Shown here: piece by piece, positions 35,312 through 46,668 of the stretch | How the letters are laid out: every line of letters begins with the position of its first letter | Position numbering within the stretch: the stretch's first letter is position 1 | NCBI GenBank assembly: GCA_014607495.2 | Contig: CP053153.1 | Coordinates: forward strand, 13,206,001-13,270,000 | DNA: 64,000 nucleotides | Source: Carposina sasakii | Taxonomy: Eukaryota > Arthropoda > Insecta > Lepidoptera > Carposinidae | Direction: 5' to 3' | Notes under the pieces: model-generated | What the model was told of the DNA's origin: nothing | What the model saw: the letters and a program-made list of their open reading frames with translations, nothing else | The model's database searches: none | Program-made: the position numbers and the translations under genes

Positions 35312-36928
35312 CGGTTGGAGGTTGTCGCGACAACGCGAAGTTTTTATAATGTGGCCAAGCGCTTCGTCGTAAAGTCGAACACGAAGTTTTATCACGACAA
35401 CGCAACACGAATATTGTCGCGACAATGTGGCCGGAGCAGAACAATGGAAAGAACGAAATAGAGTGGACAAAAAAAGTGTTATTTATCGTCTTTAGTCACC
35501 GCAAACAAAACTGCGTACATTTTATTTATTTCTTACAGTATAATGTAAGTAGACACATCAACAAACACTTCTTACCTGAATGTTTCAGGTTTTTACGTAG
35601 CTCTCGGGAACAAATGTCAATGACAAGTTGCTAGCTTATCGCTTGAGAGATTGCCCGAGTTTCTCAGTCGTCATTTGACGAACTCGTTAAAATCAAAGCT
35701 TTCGGCAAAAGTTTCGATAGCGTACTTCTATCGATTCGATCGAGATATAATGTCACTTTATCTAAGCACCCTGTTCTATCAAGAATCTTGAGAATGGGGG
35801 TAAACGAACCCGTATCAGTCAAGTACGTATATAACCGGTATTGTAGTGAGTATAGTAATTAATTACACCTGCGGGGACTATTAGAGTGAACGTGTAATAG
35901 AGTACCTAAATGTCAAATACAACATGATGCATCATAACAAGGTGTAAATATAATTTGATAAAAAATACGTCAGTGGTTCAGTTGAAACTTAAGACAAGAT
36001 TGTTTGATCAGTATATAGCTTAGCATTAGTTAAAAATGACTGTCAAGTATTTTTGACGTATATGAGTAAGTGCCGATTTTCCCAATGGATATGAATATAT
36101 TGATAGCCTATCTATCTGTAGGGTTAGTTGATACTGTGATCAAGTTTTATAGAAAGGCAGCATTAAAAATATCCTTCAGATAGCCTATCTGACCGTTCTT
36201 GGAATAATCAGGCCCTTTAGCAAATATGTTTCAGTAGTTGAGTTAGTTATGACGTCTATCAGGCTAAAATATTGACTTATTTTGACTAATAATAAGCATG
36301 GCTACTAAACTAACAATTTGCCCTTATTGAAGAAACAGGCAGCTTAATGTATAGCTTAGTTTAATTTTATTGTTCCCATGGTATAACACACATCTTTGTA
36401 CGTCAAATTTGGGAAAAGATCTAAATAAATACAGATTACAACAATAAATCTTCCTATTCACTATCAGTTGACCCTCGAACTTTTTCAGTCAATGCGTTTA
36501 TTTTCATTGTGTGTAATAAAGGGATGCCCAATTTTACACTACCTCCTCTTTTTACCTTGTCAGCTGTTCGCAACAGTCTGGCAACTAATCGCGATGGCGA
36601 CCGATAAACTTGCAAATATATCCCAACCGTGACGCAGCTGTCGTACGATTTTTTCTGCTTCAAAAAAATGGTGTAGTCATAGCTTTGAAAGACAATTTTG
36701 GCGCGTGCTATACCAGGGTAGAAAAGGATGGCTTGAGAAAGAAAATCGATGATATTTGATGTGTTTATTTGTTAATGACCTAGTAGATTTAAAAACGACT
36801 TACTCTATAAAATACTTTACGTAAAGAATAATCATAAATTCCTATTTTAGATTATGTATGGCCAACAAGGTGAAATAACTTATTAATTTATTAACTAGGA
36901 GAAATCCTAATATGAAATTCTATCACAG

Positions 36929-37069
36929 ACTAAGAAGAAACGCAAGCGATGCGGCGAATGCATCGGCTGCCAACGCAAAGACAACTGCGGTGATTGCGCT
37001 CCGTGCCGGAACGATAAATCACATCAGATCTGCAAGCAGAGGCGCTGCGAGAAACTCACCGAGAAGAAG
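36929..37069 (+). CDS. Tet, CXXC zinc-finger exon
   Basis: A 47-codon, phase 0-0 exon (acceptor ATCACAG, donor GTTAGT at 37070) that encodes almost exactly one CXXC domain. TKKKRKRCGECIGCQ is followed by KDNCGDCAPCRNDKSHQIC and KQRRCEKLTEKK. The eight zinc-binding cysteines are present in the order CxxCxxC, CxxCxxC, C, C, and the basic RKR and KQRRC segments expected to contact CpG DNA are intact. In the Tet family this domain targets the dioxygenase to unmethylated or modified CpG. The CXXC domain is also found in DNMT1, MLL and CFP1, but with the upstream exon's disordered N-terminus and this NCGDCAPC..KSHQICKQRRC form, Tet is the best call. Confidence 0.85.
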
Positions 37070-38049
37070 GTTAGTACATATACTCGTATGTATACAAAAT
37101 TATCGCGATGGTACAAAGAATACAAGGTATTAAAAGAACAACGCTGTCTTTTGACACTCTGCAGCTTTTAAAGGTTACTTAGGTTAGATAGTTGGTAAGG
37201 TTAGTTATGCAGTTAGAACATTTAGTCCTACTTTAAGTGTTTTTATCGTAAACCGGCTGTTACATGATTTTAAACGCTGAGCGTAAAATGGCATTTTAAT
37301 CATCATCAGCACGCAGTCCACTGCTAGACGTAGAGCACACCACATTTCATTTTCTTAATAATATTTATAAAGTTTTTTTTTACATAGTGTCTAAGTTTAG
37401 TAGTCGTTTTGTAATAACACCATCAGTTTTTAAACGAAAATTCTAATTTCTTTGGCTCGTTAAACACTTAAGTGAAACTTACACAAAAAATAGTTCCTCC
37501 CTCCCCACTGTAGCCCCAGATATCGGACATTATTTAAATCGCATAGAAAAATTCCTGTCACGACTATTTATTGCCCGTCAGTATTTCACAGGTCACATGG
37601 ACCTTGAATGGGAATTCATTCACCCAAGTATGTACATTCAAGTCGATTTTATACATGAATGGATGAAGGAAAAAATCAGATGACGCAAATAAATTACATA
37701 TACGAGTATATGACATTTTGCATCTACTTTGAATGGGACTATTAGGCTGTTGAATTTTAATATTTCGTTGCACAAGTGTTTCCTGTTTTATTTCAAGGTA
37801 GTATTTCAATAGGTACAAAACAGTTGCAGTGCATAATCTGTGTGCTTTTTTTTAGTTTATCCCGAAGGAAAGGCAAGGGAAACTAAGCCCATACAGCCAT
37901 TAATCTGTGTGCTTTGTAAGCAGATATTTTTTTTAACTTTATCATGTCATTAATCGAACAGGCTAAATGAAGGCTTGTTTTTGGTGGAAACTTTACTTTA
38001 CTAAGTTGTATCATGGAGGAATAAGATGTCATAGAGTGCTAATGTTACA

Positions 38050-38244
38050 CTAACAGTTTCGATGCACCATTAGAGTTTTCGGTGCCTCACAATTCCAGTC
38101 CTTGACACTTAGATTCTATTAGTGTAATGTATAGTGATGTACTACATTACTAATGTATTGTAACGTATAGATAGTAATGCAATCTTAAGTGTCAACTGGA
38201 ATAGTGAGGCACCGAAAAGTCTAATGGTGTATCGAAACAGTTAG
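38050..38244. repeat. Foldback element, family F3
   Basis: CTAACAGTTTCGATGCACCA at the left is inverted at the right (TGGTGTATCGAAACAGTTAG), and the arms pair further inward through TTTTCGGTGCCTCAC and TCCAGT/ACTGGA. The 195 bp can fold almost end to end. Confidence 0.65.
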
Positions 38245-38624
38245 TATGATTTTAGGTTGTTTTCAGAAATAATTTTACTTTGTTGTTTATGGTAATGGTT
38301 ATTGTAAGCTGTACAAAAAATAAAAAGTATTTTAGTCTACGTATTTATGACTAAATTTTTCGTGAAATTCTGAGTACTAACCTACCCAATCTAATCATTT
38401 TAGGCACAAGCATAAAAACACATTACTCAATAAACAAGTAAAGTTAACAGCCCGTGAAAAGATGATTTGTATTCATAGTGATTTCATTAATACGCTGGAC
38501 TTATTTCAGTAGATCGTGAAAATATGTGATATTCCACTGTAAATGAAATTTATTTATTCAGTGGCTAAAGTTTTTAGGTTTACTGTACCATTATATTCCT
38601 CTGTGACTATACTAAGGGACGATT

Positions 38625-38915
38625 ATAACTTAAAGTTAAATCACACAGGTCAGCATGTACTTACAGCTGTGTGCCGAATCTTTTAAGACACCTCAACCAT
38701 TCGCCATATGTTACCCGCATGCGCACGCGCCGAATTCATATTACAAGACCCTATTTCATTCGCTACAATCCACCTAACATTTACAACTTTATCAAAATAT
38801 AACAATCATTAGAAAAAAAGTATTTTAACTGAAAATCAAATAAAAAAAAGGTGTTTAATAGATTCAGCTATGGACTCTGGGCAGCCGGTTGTTTTTTATA
38901 TTCCTCTATGACTAT
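38625..38915 (+). repeat. Duplicated segment, copy 1
   Basis: About 275-290 bp nearly identical to 40926-41199 in direct orientation. Shared blocks include CACACAGGTCAGCATGTAC, GTTACCCGCATGCGCACGCG and GGGCAGCCGGTTGTTTTTT. This copy is bracketed by 35-bp direct repeats (TATTCCTCTRTGACTATAC...) at about 38593 and 38898. Confidence 0.75.
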
Positions 38916-38993
38916 ACTAAGGGCCGATTATTCGATAAATTTGATACTGTCTTTCTCTTAAACTTGATCAATATAGAGACAGCATCAACTATA

Positions 38994-39369
38994 CAGGGTT
39001 AATTTTAAAACATCAATAACCTCGCAGGACTAGATAGCCAAAGTCATAAACAACAACATTTGTTCTACGAGTTTTATCATAACTCAACACATTATTTAAA
39101 AATGATTTTCCGAGCTTTTATTGTACTGTCGTGACATTTGTAAGTCTATGTTCCATTTGTAGGTATACGAAAAGGTTGACGCCCGCGATCGCGCGCGCCT
39201 CAGTATTATGTACTTACTTAAGAACATTCAGAGGTAATATTAAATTGATATTTGTTTTTGTATAAAAGTAAAATGTGACAAATTATCAAAACGCGTAGAA
39301 CAAATGTTGTTGTTTATGATGGTAGCACCCTAGTTTTTCGAGGTTATTGATGTTTTAAAATTAACTCTG
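38994..39369. mobile_element. MITE with about 70-bp inverted termini
   Basis: Left CAGGGTTAATTTTAAAACA...AATAACCTCG and right CGAGGTTATTGATGTTTTAA...AACTCTG are inverted, flanked by TA. The inner TCATAAACAACAACATTTGT / ACAAATGTTGTTGTTTATGA also pairs. It is non-coding. Confidence 0.75.
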
Positions 39370-39414
39370 TATAGGGTATCTGATCATTGGAAAAATCACC
39401 CGTTATTACCTACA

Positions 39415-39660
39415 AGTGGACGCCCGCGATTTCGTCCGCGTGGCCTGCAGAAAAAACAAAATGTCGAAATATCAAAATGTAAAAATTATCCGGGATAAAA
39501 ATTTTTGACCGGGATAAAAAGAAGCCTATGTGTTTATCCATTTCCGCGAACTCCATACCAAATTTGATTAAAATTGCTCCACCCTTTTTTACGTGAAAGA
39601 GTAACAAACATCCATCTATCCATACTTACAAACTTTTGCGTTTATAATATTAGTAGGATA
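39415..39660 (+). repeat. Dispersed GACGCCCGCGATTTCGTCC repeat
   Basis: A full match to 11561-11770, but with a complete 3' end GCGTTTATAATATTAGTAGG, which is the characteristic tail of this lepidopteran retroposon family. Confidence 0.7.
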
Positions 39661-40846
39661 GGATAATTAATTAGGTTCTATCGTAAAAAATTGTGCTGTA
39701 TAGCAACTTTCTATTTTATTCATATTGTTCAATGTAGAAAAAATTATGTCATGGATGCAAGGAAAGTAGGATCAAAAATACCTACTTTAGGAATATTCTT
39801 GATTAAAGTATTTTTGTAAACATGCTACTATCTCTAAAGTTACTAGTAAATAATAACATTCGCTTGCCCTTTACAAAGTAAATAAAGGTTATGTACGTAG
39901 TTTTATTTTCAAATGAACAGTATTAAAATAAGAGGTAGATTTATCATTGTAACTCAGCTACGTATACTTACAAGAACATTTACCTCCAATTTCAGTGTTT
40001 TTTCCACAAAAACTTAGCGCAAGGAAAGTGCCAGTAGGTACCTACTCGACTTAATTTACGATTATAAGTTGCTGGAGAACTTGGCAAATTAGTTCTAAAA
40101 CAAGTGCCGTAAAACAACGTACATAGCTGAATCGAATGTTTTTTTATAAGTGCTGGTGTTTTTTATACAATAGAACAACCAAATTTTTCGCTTTTTCGAT
40201 TAGATTAGATTCATTTATTGCATGTCACAGTTATATTGATTCGTGAGATAAATAGAAATCTTACCTAATCTTACTAAAGCTTCCGAAGTTAAAAAATAAC
40301 AGAAATAAAGTGCAGAAATAAAACAACATATAGAACCTTCCCCAAAATTCACACTTATATAAATTAAAAAATGCCTATCATGATCAAAAACGTTTGGCAA
40401 AAACACACCCATTTTTTGACCACATACATTTTTCTATTCTGACGTGGTTAGGGCCTACCGTAACTTTTCGGATATAAATGCAACAATTACCTACCGGTAA
40501 CGAATCCACTGGGATAGGTACTTTAATTGGTGATTATGTCAGTAATAAATTGGAATCTCTTCCCTAAAGCTTAAGTTCTACCAATTGAAGGGATTTCACC
40601 CAAATACGTTAAGGTTTCTTTATGGCCTGTTTAAAGTTGAACGGTTCGACGTGATTATTTAAACTTGTTCATTTGGTTTAAGTTTAATTTAAGCATTTAG
40701 ATAGGGACTAATTTTAGAATTTCAAAACTATTTAAATGTTGATAAGGATCCGATATTAATAAACCGATCGATCCATTACCGTGTTGTTATATGTATAGCT
40801 AGATAAAATCATTTATTTTAAGAAAAAAAAAGACCAGTCCACCTCT

Positions 40847-40931
40847 CAAGCTCAAATGCGACAAGCCGTTTAGGCTCTAGATACATACACTCAGAAACAT
40901 AACCCTCTTTCTGGCGAAGTCGGGTAATAAC
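40847..40931. repeat. Dispersed repeat fragment
   Basis: AAATGCGACAAGCCGTTTAG, AAACATAACCCTCTTTCTGG and GTCGGGTAATAA repeat the blocks seen at 8602-8740. Confidence 0.6.
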
Positions 40932-41199
40932 TTCAAGTTAAATCAATCACACAGGTCAGCATGTACAGCTGTGCCGAATCTTTTAAGACACCTCAACCAG
41001 TCGTCATATGTTACCCGCATGCGCACGCGCCGAATTCATATCACAAGACCCTATTTCATTCGCTACAATCCACCTAACATTTTACAACTTTATCAAAATA
41101 TTACAATCATTAGAAAAAAAGTATTTTAACTGAAAATCAAATATAAAAAAGGTGTTTAATAGATTCAGCTGTGAACTTTGGGCAGCCGGTTGTTTTTTC
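40926..41199 (+). repeat. Duplicated segment, copy 2
   Basis: Direct copy of 38625-38915. It joins immediately to the fragment at 40847-40931 on its left and to the CpG-dense patch at 41200 on its right, so the two duplicated segments have different neighbours. Confidence 0.75.
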
Positions 41200-41310
41200 G
41201 TAGTTCATATGTCGCCCACGCGCAATGTGCGCGGCAGCTGTGCGCGTTGTGTATGCGCGTGCGCTCCAATCAATGCGCGTTTGGTACGCCTCTATGTTAT
41301 CGTCCGGCCT
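41200..41310. promoter_or_regulatory. Short CpG-dense patch in Tet intron
   Basis: It contains CCCACGCGCAATGTGCGCGG and TATGCGCGTGCGCTCC (NRF1-like GCGC alternations). There is no exon evidence. It could be an internal promoter or enhancer, or repeat-derived. Confidence 0.2.
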
Positions 41311-42310
41311 ACCTATTGTTGGGCGAAGGTGTTTGATTTGATACGATCGGTAGGTATAAATGAATTGTGTAGTTAGGTAAGAAATAACGAATTTTATAAT
41401 TTAATTAATGAGCGATGTTTTCAAGACCTGAAAATTTATACCTTTTCTTCGTATCATCAACATATATCCCACCAGTGGGCGGATTGTTATTAAAATTATT
41501 ATTTTTAACAATTTTACTTAATTAAACTAGGGACATACCTAGTGAGGTTATTTATACATATGTAGGTATTACATGGTGGTCTGTGATTATATAATATATG
41601 CTTTACTTTTATAAACGTTTAAACTTGCATCACCATTAGGTACAATCGTTTCAAAGACAACCCCCTCATATTTAGCACTTGTCACCCCTTAGCTCGACAG
41701 TTTGACAGGTAGACACCTCGCCTCCCCTTTGCATATAACAATTCCTCCCTTAAAATATTGCCAACAATTCAGAAAACTACTTTTACACAAAAAAGTGCTT
41801 TATTCGTACTTATTTTCGGTATGTATATACGTAACGAAAGAGTTTTTTTTTCTGATTTTAACATCTATTTATTCCAGAACAAGTCGTAAACTAATATTTC
41901 TGATAAAAGTTTTACAAGAACTAATATTTTTATCAAATAATTCAGGCATTAACATTTCGAAAGGCAAATAAGTAGAGTTGCCAAAAAAATATGTCCTGTT
42001 AAAATAATAAAAGTGTTTTTCTTCAGCTCGCAAACAATCCAGCAATAAACATTACTGGGAATCGCAGACATAAATCTCTTCCACTTTTATCGTACATTTT
42101 AATGGCTTTTTTGTTTTCCCCAATTATTTTTACTATAAGGCTGTAGAAAGTCCCACTGCTGGGCATTTGCCTTTTTTTGTAAATTTTGCTCAACAGATCA
42201 AATCTTAGACTAACCTTCATTTCATTAATCGTTTAGGTACTCAAACTTTACCTCATCAGACTCCACTATTGATAAATAACTCTTATGCCGAAAAAGATCA
42301 TAGACCTAAT

Positions 42311-42468
42311 ATCGACTAACTGCCAATTTCTATAACTGATCTTGAGAAATTTTTGGCATATCTCAGATTTAATCTTCAATTGTTTTCATACAAAATTTCA
42401 AATTAGGAATAAAAGAATCCGAGATTCTTTTTAATCTCTCGTATAGAAATTGGCCGTTAATATCAGTA
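42311..42468. repeat. Foldback element, family F2
   Basis: GCCAATTTCTATA at the left and TATAGAAATTGGC at the right are exact inverted repeats. The core TTTTCATACAAAATTTCAAA is shared with 24176-24318. Confidence 0.65.
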
Positions 42469-42582
42469 AACCCTACTGCACTCTTGGGAAAAGTTATACA
42501 TATAAGTGTAACTAAGAACAACTTAATGAAAATCATCATCATGATTTCGCACAATGATAAACTTTATCTCAATAAATAAAGG

Positions 42583-42787
42583 CTCGAGCACACCGGATGC
42601 GTATGCGTGCACGTAAGCGTAGACGTACGCGTACCTCTGAGTTTAATGTATAGAACTGTCACCGCTTGACGTCTACGCATAGGCATCCGGTCTGCCCGTG
42701 CCTATACAGTTCCATACATTACAACTCAGAGGTAAGTACGTATACGTCTACGCTTACGTGCACGCACACGCATCCGGTGTGCTCGAG
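42583..42787. repeat. CpG-rich foldback element, family F4
   Basis: CTCGAGCACACCGGATGCG (42583-42601) is exactly inverted at 42769-42787, and pairing continues through GTGCACGTAAGCGTAGACG and ACCTCTGAGTTTAATGTAT. The hairpin is unusually CpG-rich for this region. Confidence 0.7.
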
Positions 42788-42826
42788 TCTTAAACATGCC
42801 GTGTTATTACACAAAAATATTGTTTA

Positions 42827-43838
42827 CAGGGTGTTTGTGACAGCCAGGCAAATATTGATATATTGACTTCAAACCATGATTATGAGATGAAAACCAGTGA
42901 AAATTTTAGCAGGAAAATTCTAAAATTTTCCGAGTTTTTTTTTTTTAATTTTTTCAGGATAAATATAGTGTGGTTTGTTTAAGTAGGCCTTAAATAATGA
43001 CTTGAAAATAAAATTTTAACGTTTGGGTGATTTTCAAAAAAAAAGTTGCATTCTATAAAGTTCAATTAACTGATCAACCCCAAAGTAGAGTCACAAGTGA
43101 TCCAAAAAACAGCAATGTATCACAAAATAACGGGTATGATTTAAGTTGTCACCAATTGAAGTCGTTTTCTGTTTCCTTAATAATAGAGTTTGCCCTCAAA
43201 ATAATAGATTTGTCACCAAAATCTAGCCACCAAGCAATATAAAATCAATTCCACGAAAAATCACCTAAAATCATGGAGATATAAGGTCTAGTACCAAATT
43301 AATATTTTTGAATGTATTTTATGGTTTGTCCTAATAAGTATTGAAGCAAATTAATTAAAAGTGATCACCAATAAATCATATTTTTGTCGCTAGAAATCGT
43401 CTTGGACTTAAACATGTAACCTAACATGTAACACAACTATTATTGTGAGAACGACGTTTATATTTAATCAATGCACTACAATTTCTTTGGTGATCCATCT
43501 TTTATTTTACACATATATTGACATTAATTTGGTGATTCATACCTGGGAACACATTTGTTTATCTGAAAATATTTCGTGGCGATAGATCTAATTATTTGGT
43601 GATACAACTTGATGACAAATATAAATTTTGGTGACAGAAAATATAGTTCCCCAAAATAACTAATAAGCCTATTTAACTAGCCACAGGATCGCCAGATATA
43701 ATTGGCGCGAAAAGCAAACATTGCGTATAATCAAATAAAAAATTAATTTCCTGCGAGTATTATTACACTGTCGTATAACTCAAAACAATGGTACTTGTTC
43801 AGTATCTCAGTATTTGCCTGGCTGTCACAAACACCCTG
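42827..43838. mobile_element. Tc1/mariner-like MITE interrupted by a hAT-like MITE
   Basis: Perfect inverted ends CAGGGTGTTTGTGACAGCCA (at least 28 bp each), each next to TA. Without the 521-bp insertion and its 8-bp duplication, the element would be about 483 bp, like its relatives at 6265 and 63181. It has no coding capacity. Confidence 0.85.
43132..43652. mobile_element. hAT-like MITE with AAAATAAC target duplication
   Basis: A 521-bp insertion absent from the other three family copies. It is flanked by AAAATAAC at 43124-43131 and 43653-43660. The termini are weak (GGGTATG / GTTCCCC), but TCACCAA motifs recur in the left half and TTGGTGA in the right half, giving symmetric subterminal repeats typical of transposase-binding sites. 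It is non-autonomous. Confidence 0.8.
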
Positions 43839-44479
43839 TATATGTGACAGATATTCCATAAATTTTGCTGTCAAATGTCATTTTTAATCGGTGTTTATCT
43901 TTAAACGTGGTTTTGTAATAACCCACTTCGAGTCAAAATTTTACGTTACATCCTGTATTATTCTATCCCATAGTGGTTAGAATATTTGATTCGAGCATAT
44001 TGTACAGGCTTGTCTCGCAAATATTACAATTTAATCATAAATAGTTTTGCTCACATAAATAATGCTGAAAACGTCGAGACAACCGAATTAATGTCTCGGC
44101 GACAATATTAACTTATTCGAGAAAATTATTGCCTTTACTCGAGTTTTGTTCGAAAATAGTTGGATTATTCTTTTTAACGTAAATCAGACGTATATACGGC
44201 TGAAAATGAGGTTAAGCATAGAGCGGAGACAGATGTAAATGATTAGTGACAACTTGCTGGCTTATCGTCTGAGAGAATGCCCGAGTTTTCGACAGGTTTT
44301 TTCTGAATAGAGCTCCAGAGCAGTACCTACGTAATATATTTATCGATAGGGGTAGGAATATCTATTATGCGTTTAATTCTTTACTTTAATTTCATATCTA
44401 AAGTGACCACATCTTTTCGCGTACCTGCACTATCGGGCTGATGCTTGAAGGCACTCGTGTGCGACTGACGTGGTAGTAC

Positions 44480-44645
44480 CTAGATACATTGTCTCACTGC
44501 TGGGCAAAGGCCTTCCCCATTTGAACCCACACTGTCTCGTCTTATTCCCGCTATATTGGCTCAATCCGGCAGAAAGTTATCCAGGTCGTCCCTCCATCTT
44601 CTCCTAGGTCTTCCCCTACGCCGGGTTCCGTCTGTTGGCACCCAA
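44480..44645 (-). pseudogene. LINE ORF remnant
   Basis: On the - strand the frame reads RRRGRPRRRWRDDLDNF and, past one stop, ANIAGIRRDSV. This resembles the C-terminal region found in many decayed lepidopteran LINE ORFs. CACTGCTGGGCAAAGGCCT next to it is the usual 3' flank of that family. Confidence 0.55.
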
Positions 44646-45932
44646 TAAATGTTTTGATATATTATAAGTTATTTTTCAACAGTTGAATCACTAAAATTCG
44701 AGGAGGTTACGGTAGAAATTGTGAATGTTTGTCATTTTTCACCTGCTGATTCCTTCCTTTAGTACCTATTTGATAAGTGTGGACTCTCTTGTGTTTGGTA
44801 ACGGGGTTTGCTACCAACTATATGTGGTGTATTGCCAAGCTTCCTACAATGATCACCAAAAACCATAGATTTAGGATTTTTTTTCGCAAAAACCATCCCT
44901 GAGTATATTATAAGTACAAGTTTGTGTACAGCTAACAAAACAACACGAAACTGCGAAAAAAACTAAGCTGTGGTGAGCACACGTGGTACAGGGCGATTAT
45001 AACGGTCGGACAGAGTTCATACGCTTTTGATTTTTTTCTTTTTCCATGGCACGCGCGGGCCGGTGAATCCTTCGGCCGGCAGCTGTTGGTTTTTTTAATA
45101 TATCAGCTGATGTAACGGGCAGGAATGGACTTTTTTCCCAGTTTTGGACTTGGAACAGGATCGACTAATGATGCCACTTGCAGTGCCGCCTGCCTTGATA
45201 ACTATGCACGTGAAAGATTGACCTTTGTTACTTTTTTCTTAATTTACATAAGTTTACATGTAGGTACGTATGCAGTTTTTGGTAGAGCCTATTTATGGCT
45301 GAATAAAATGAGGAATATTGGTCTGTTTTAAGCGAATTTAAATATACGAGTGTATTTTATGTCTAAAGGGAATTTTTAAAAAATCTGATTACAATGGTTT
45401 ATTTTTAACTTTACTTGTAGGTTAGGTATAGCTGGCTTTTTATCAGTAAAAATATTATATTCAACGTAAATTGACTATTTAAGCTGAAAAAGCGTTTCGT
45501 TTATTGAAGCTAATGAGGAAACACATTTTTTGAGTCCATGTTTTTTTCTTATGGAACAAAAAAGCGGCAGGATGTGGAACAGACGCTTTGTTTACATTCG
45601 ACCCGGTTTTGTGCGTAACTACGCATTTTCAGGCTTCCAAATTGAATACAAACAATCGTAATATTTATAAAATATGGTTATTTTTGATCACGAGCACAAT
45701 TCCTTTGGGTAATTCGATAACCGACACAAAAATCTTCAAATTTCTTTGTGAGATATTTGGGAATAAGTTTGTTTAGCTAGTCAATTAAATGCTCAGTTAT
45801 AAATACTCTTGTAGAGAACTTTTTCATAAAGTCGGATTTTTTCCGCTATTTTCTAGACAGAGTTTTAGAGCATTTAAGATGTCTCATACAAACTGAACTT
45901 TTTATAATAGTAGGTACATTAACATTTTATTT

Positions 45933-46106
45933 ATTATAAAATTATTAATAAAGAAATGGAAAAAATTCCTCACCCGGATGGGAATCGAACCCACGACCTC
46001 TGCATTCCGCGTGTCAGCGCTCTCACCACTGAGCCACCGGGTCAATTACTCGGATGACGAATTTTACCATCTCATTTCTAAATTACATATTGGCAACGTT
46101 ATTTTA
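45933..46106 (-). mobile_element. tRNA-like sequence within inverted repeats, copy 1
   Basis: A tRNA-like core on the - strand: ACCCGGTGGCTCAGTGGTGA is the acceptor and A box, and GTGGGTTCGATTCCCATCC is the T arm and B box, with acceptor strands that pair. The anticodon arm is bulged and has no normal loop, so it is not a working tRNA. The core sits between imperfect inverted repeats (GAAATGGAAAAAATTCCTCA / the complement of GACGAATTTTACCATCTC). The copy at 62133-62305 is nearly identical. Confidence 0.7.
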
Positions 46107-46668
46107 TTTATTCATATTTTCTTATACAGGGTGTAACAAAAGGGGTATGTTAAGCAAAAAGCTATGTAAATATGTAATGTAGCTATGTAATTATGTGCCA
46201 AATAAATATTATTGATAAAGATTTTTACCTTTTATCCCAAAGAATTAGAAAAAAAAAACACACATTACCCATGTATTTTAAGTACATGAAACTAGACTCG
46301 AAATTACATTACTTCCTACCCTTACAATTTCATACAAAGTTGTGTTACATTCACCTCTTTACAACACGAAATGATAACTTAAGTATAAAACTACTCCATT
46401 GCTTTTAAATAGAGAATAACGCAACAGCTGCACTCTACTGGAGTTTTTTCTTCCTTCCTCTAACTAAACTATGCTTTTTGTTTTCTACACAAAAAAACTG
46501 ATGGATGAAGTAGGATTAAAGTTTATAAAGCAAAATTTAAAAACTATTAATGTACTTATTTCATTCATTTACATCGGTCCCCGCTTTGCTATATGTGCCT
46601 TTGAGATCTTTTTTATGATCCTGCCTGCAGTTCTGGCTATGCCATTTTGGGAACAAATTTGTGTGTTA

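Larger units (their letters stand above)
34463..35437. mobile_element. Nested DNA element with TGTCGCGACA palindromes (outer)
   Basis: The termini are GCTCCGGTCACAT and ATGTGGCCGGAGC (inverted). Both ends carry several GTCGCGAC-type palindromes: near 34498, 34515 and 34573 on the left and 35335, 35391 and 35416 on the right, with some degenerate. A second element (34617-35311) has inserted between the arms. It has no coding sequence and no certain target duplication. Confidence 0.6.
32831..36928 (+). other. Tet intron between first coding exon and CXXC exon
   Basis: Bounded by GTAAGC and ATCACAG, phase 0 on both sides. It contains the nested element at 34463-35437 and one dispersed repeat copy near 35608-35665. 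No further exon was recognised. Confidence 0.65.

Noticed and set aside
43027..43242. 71-codon + strand frame
   Set aside because: It runs across the junction between two nested MITEs and so cannot be a host gene.
45966..46045. Functional tRNA gene on the - strand
   Set aside because: The acceptor and T arm are good, but the anticodon arm is bulged and lacks a normal seven-base loop. A second copy at 62133 shares the flanks, so this is repeat-borne.
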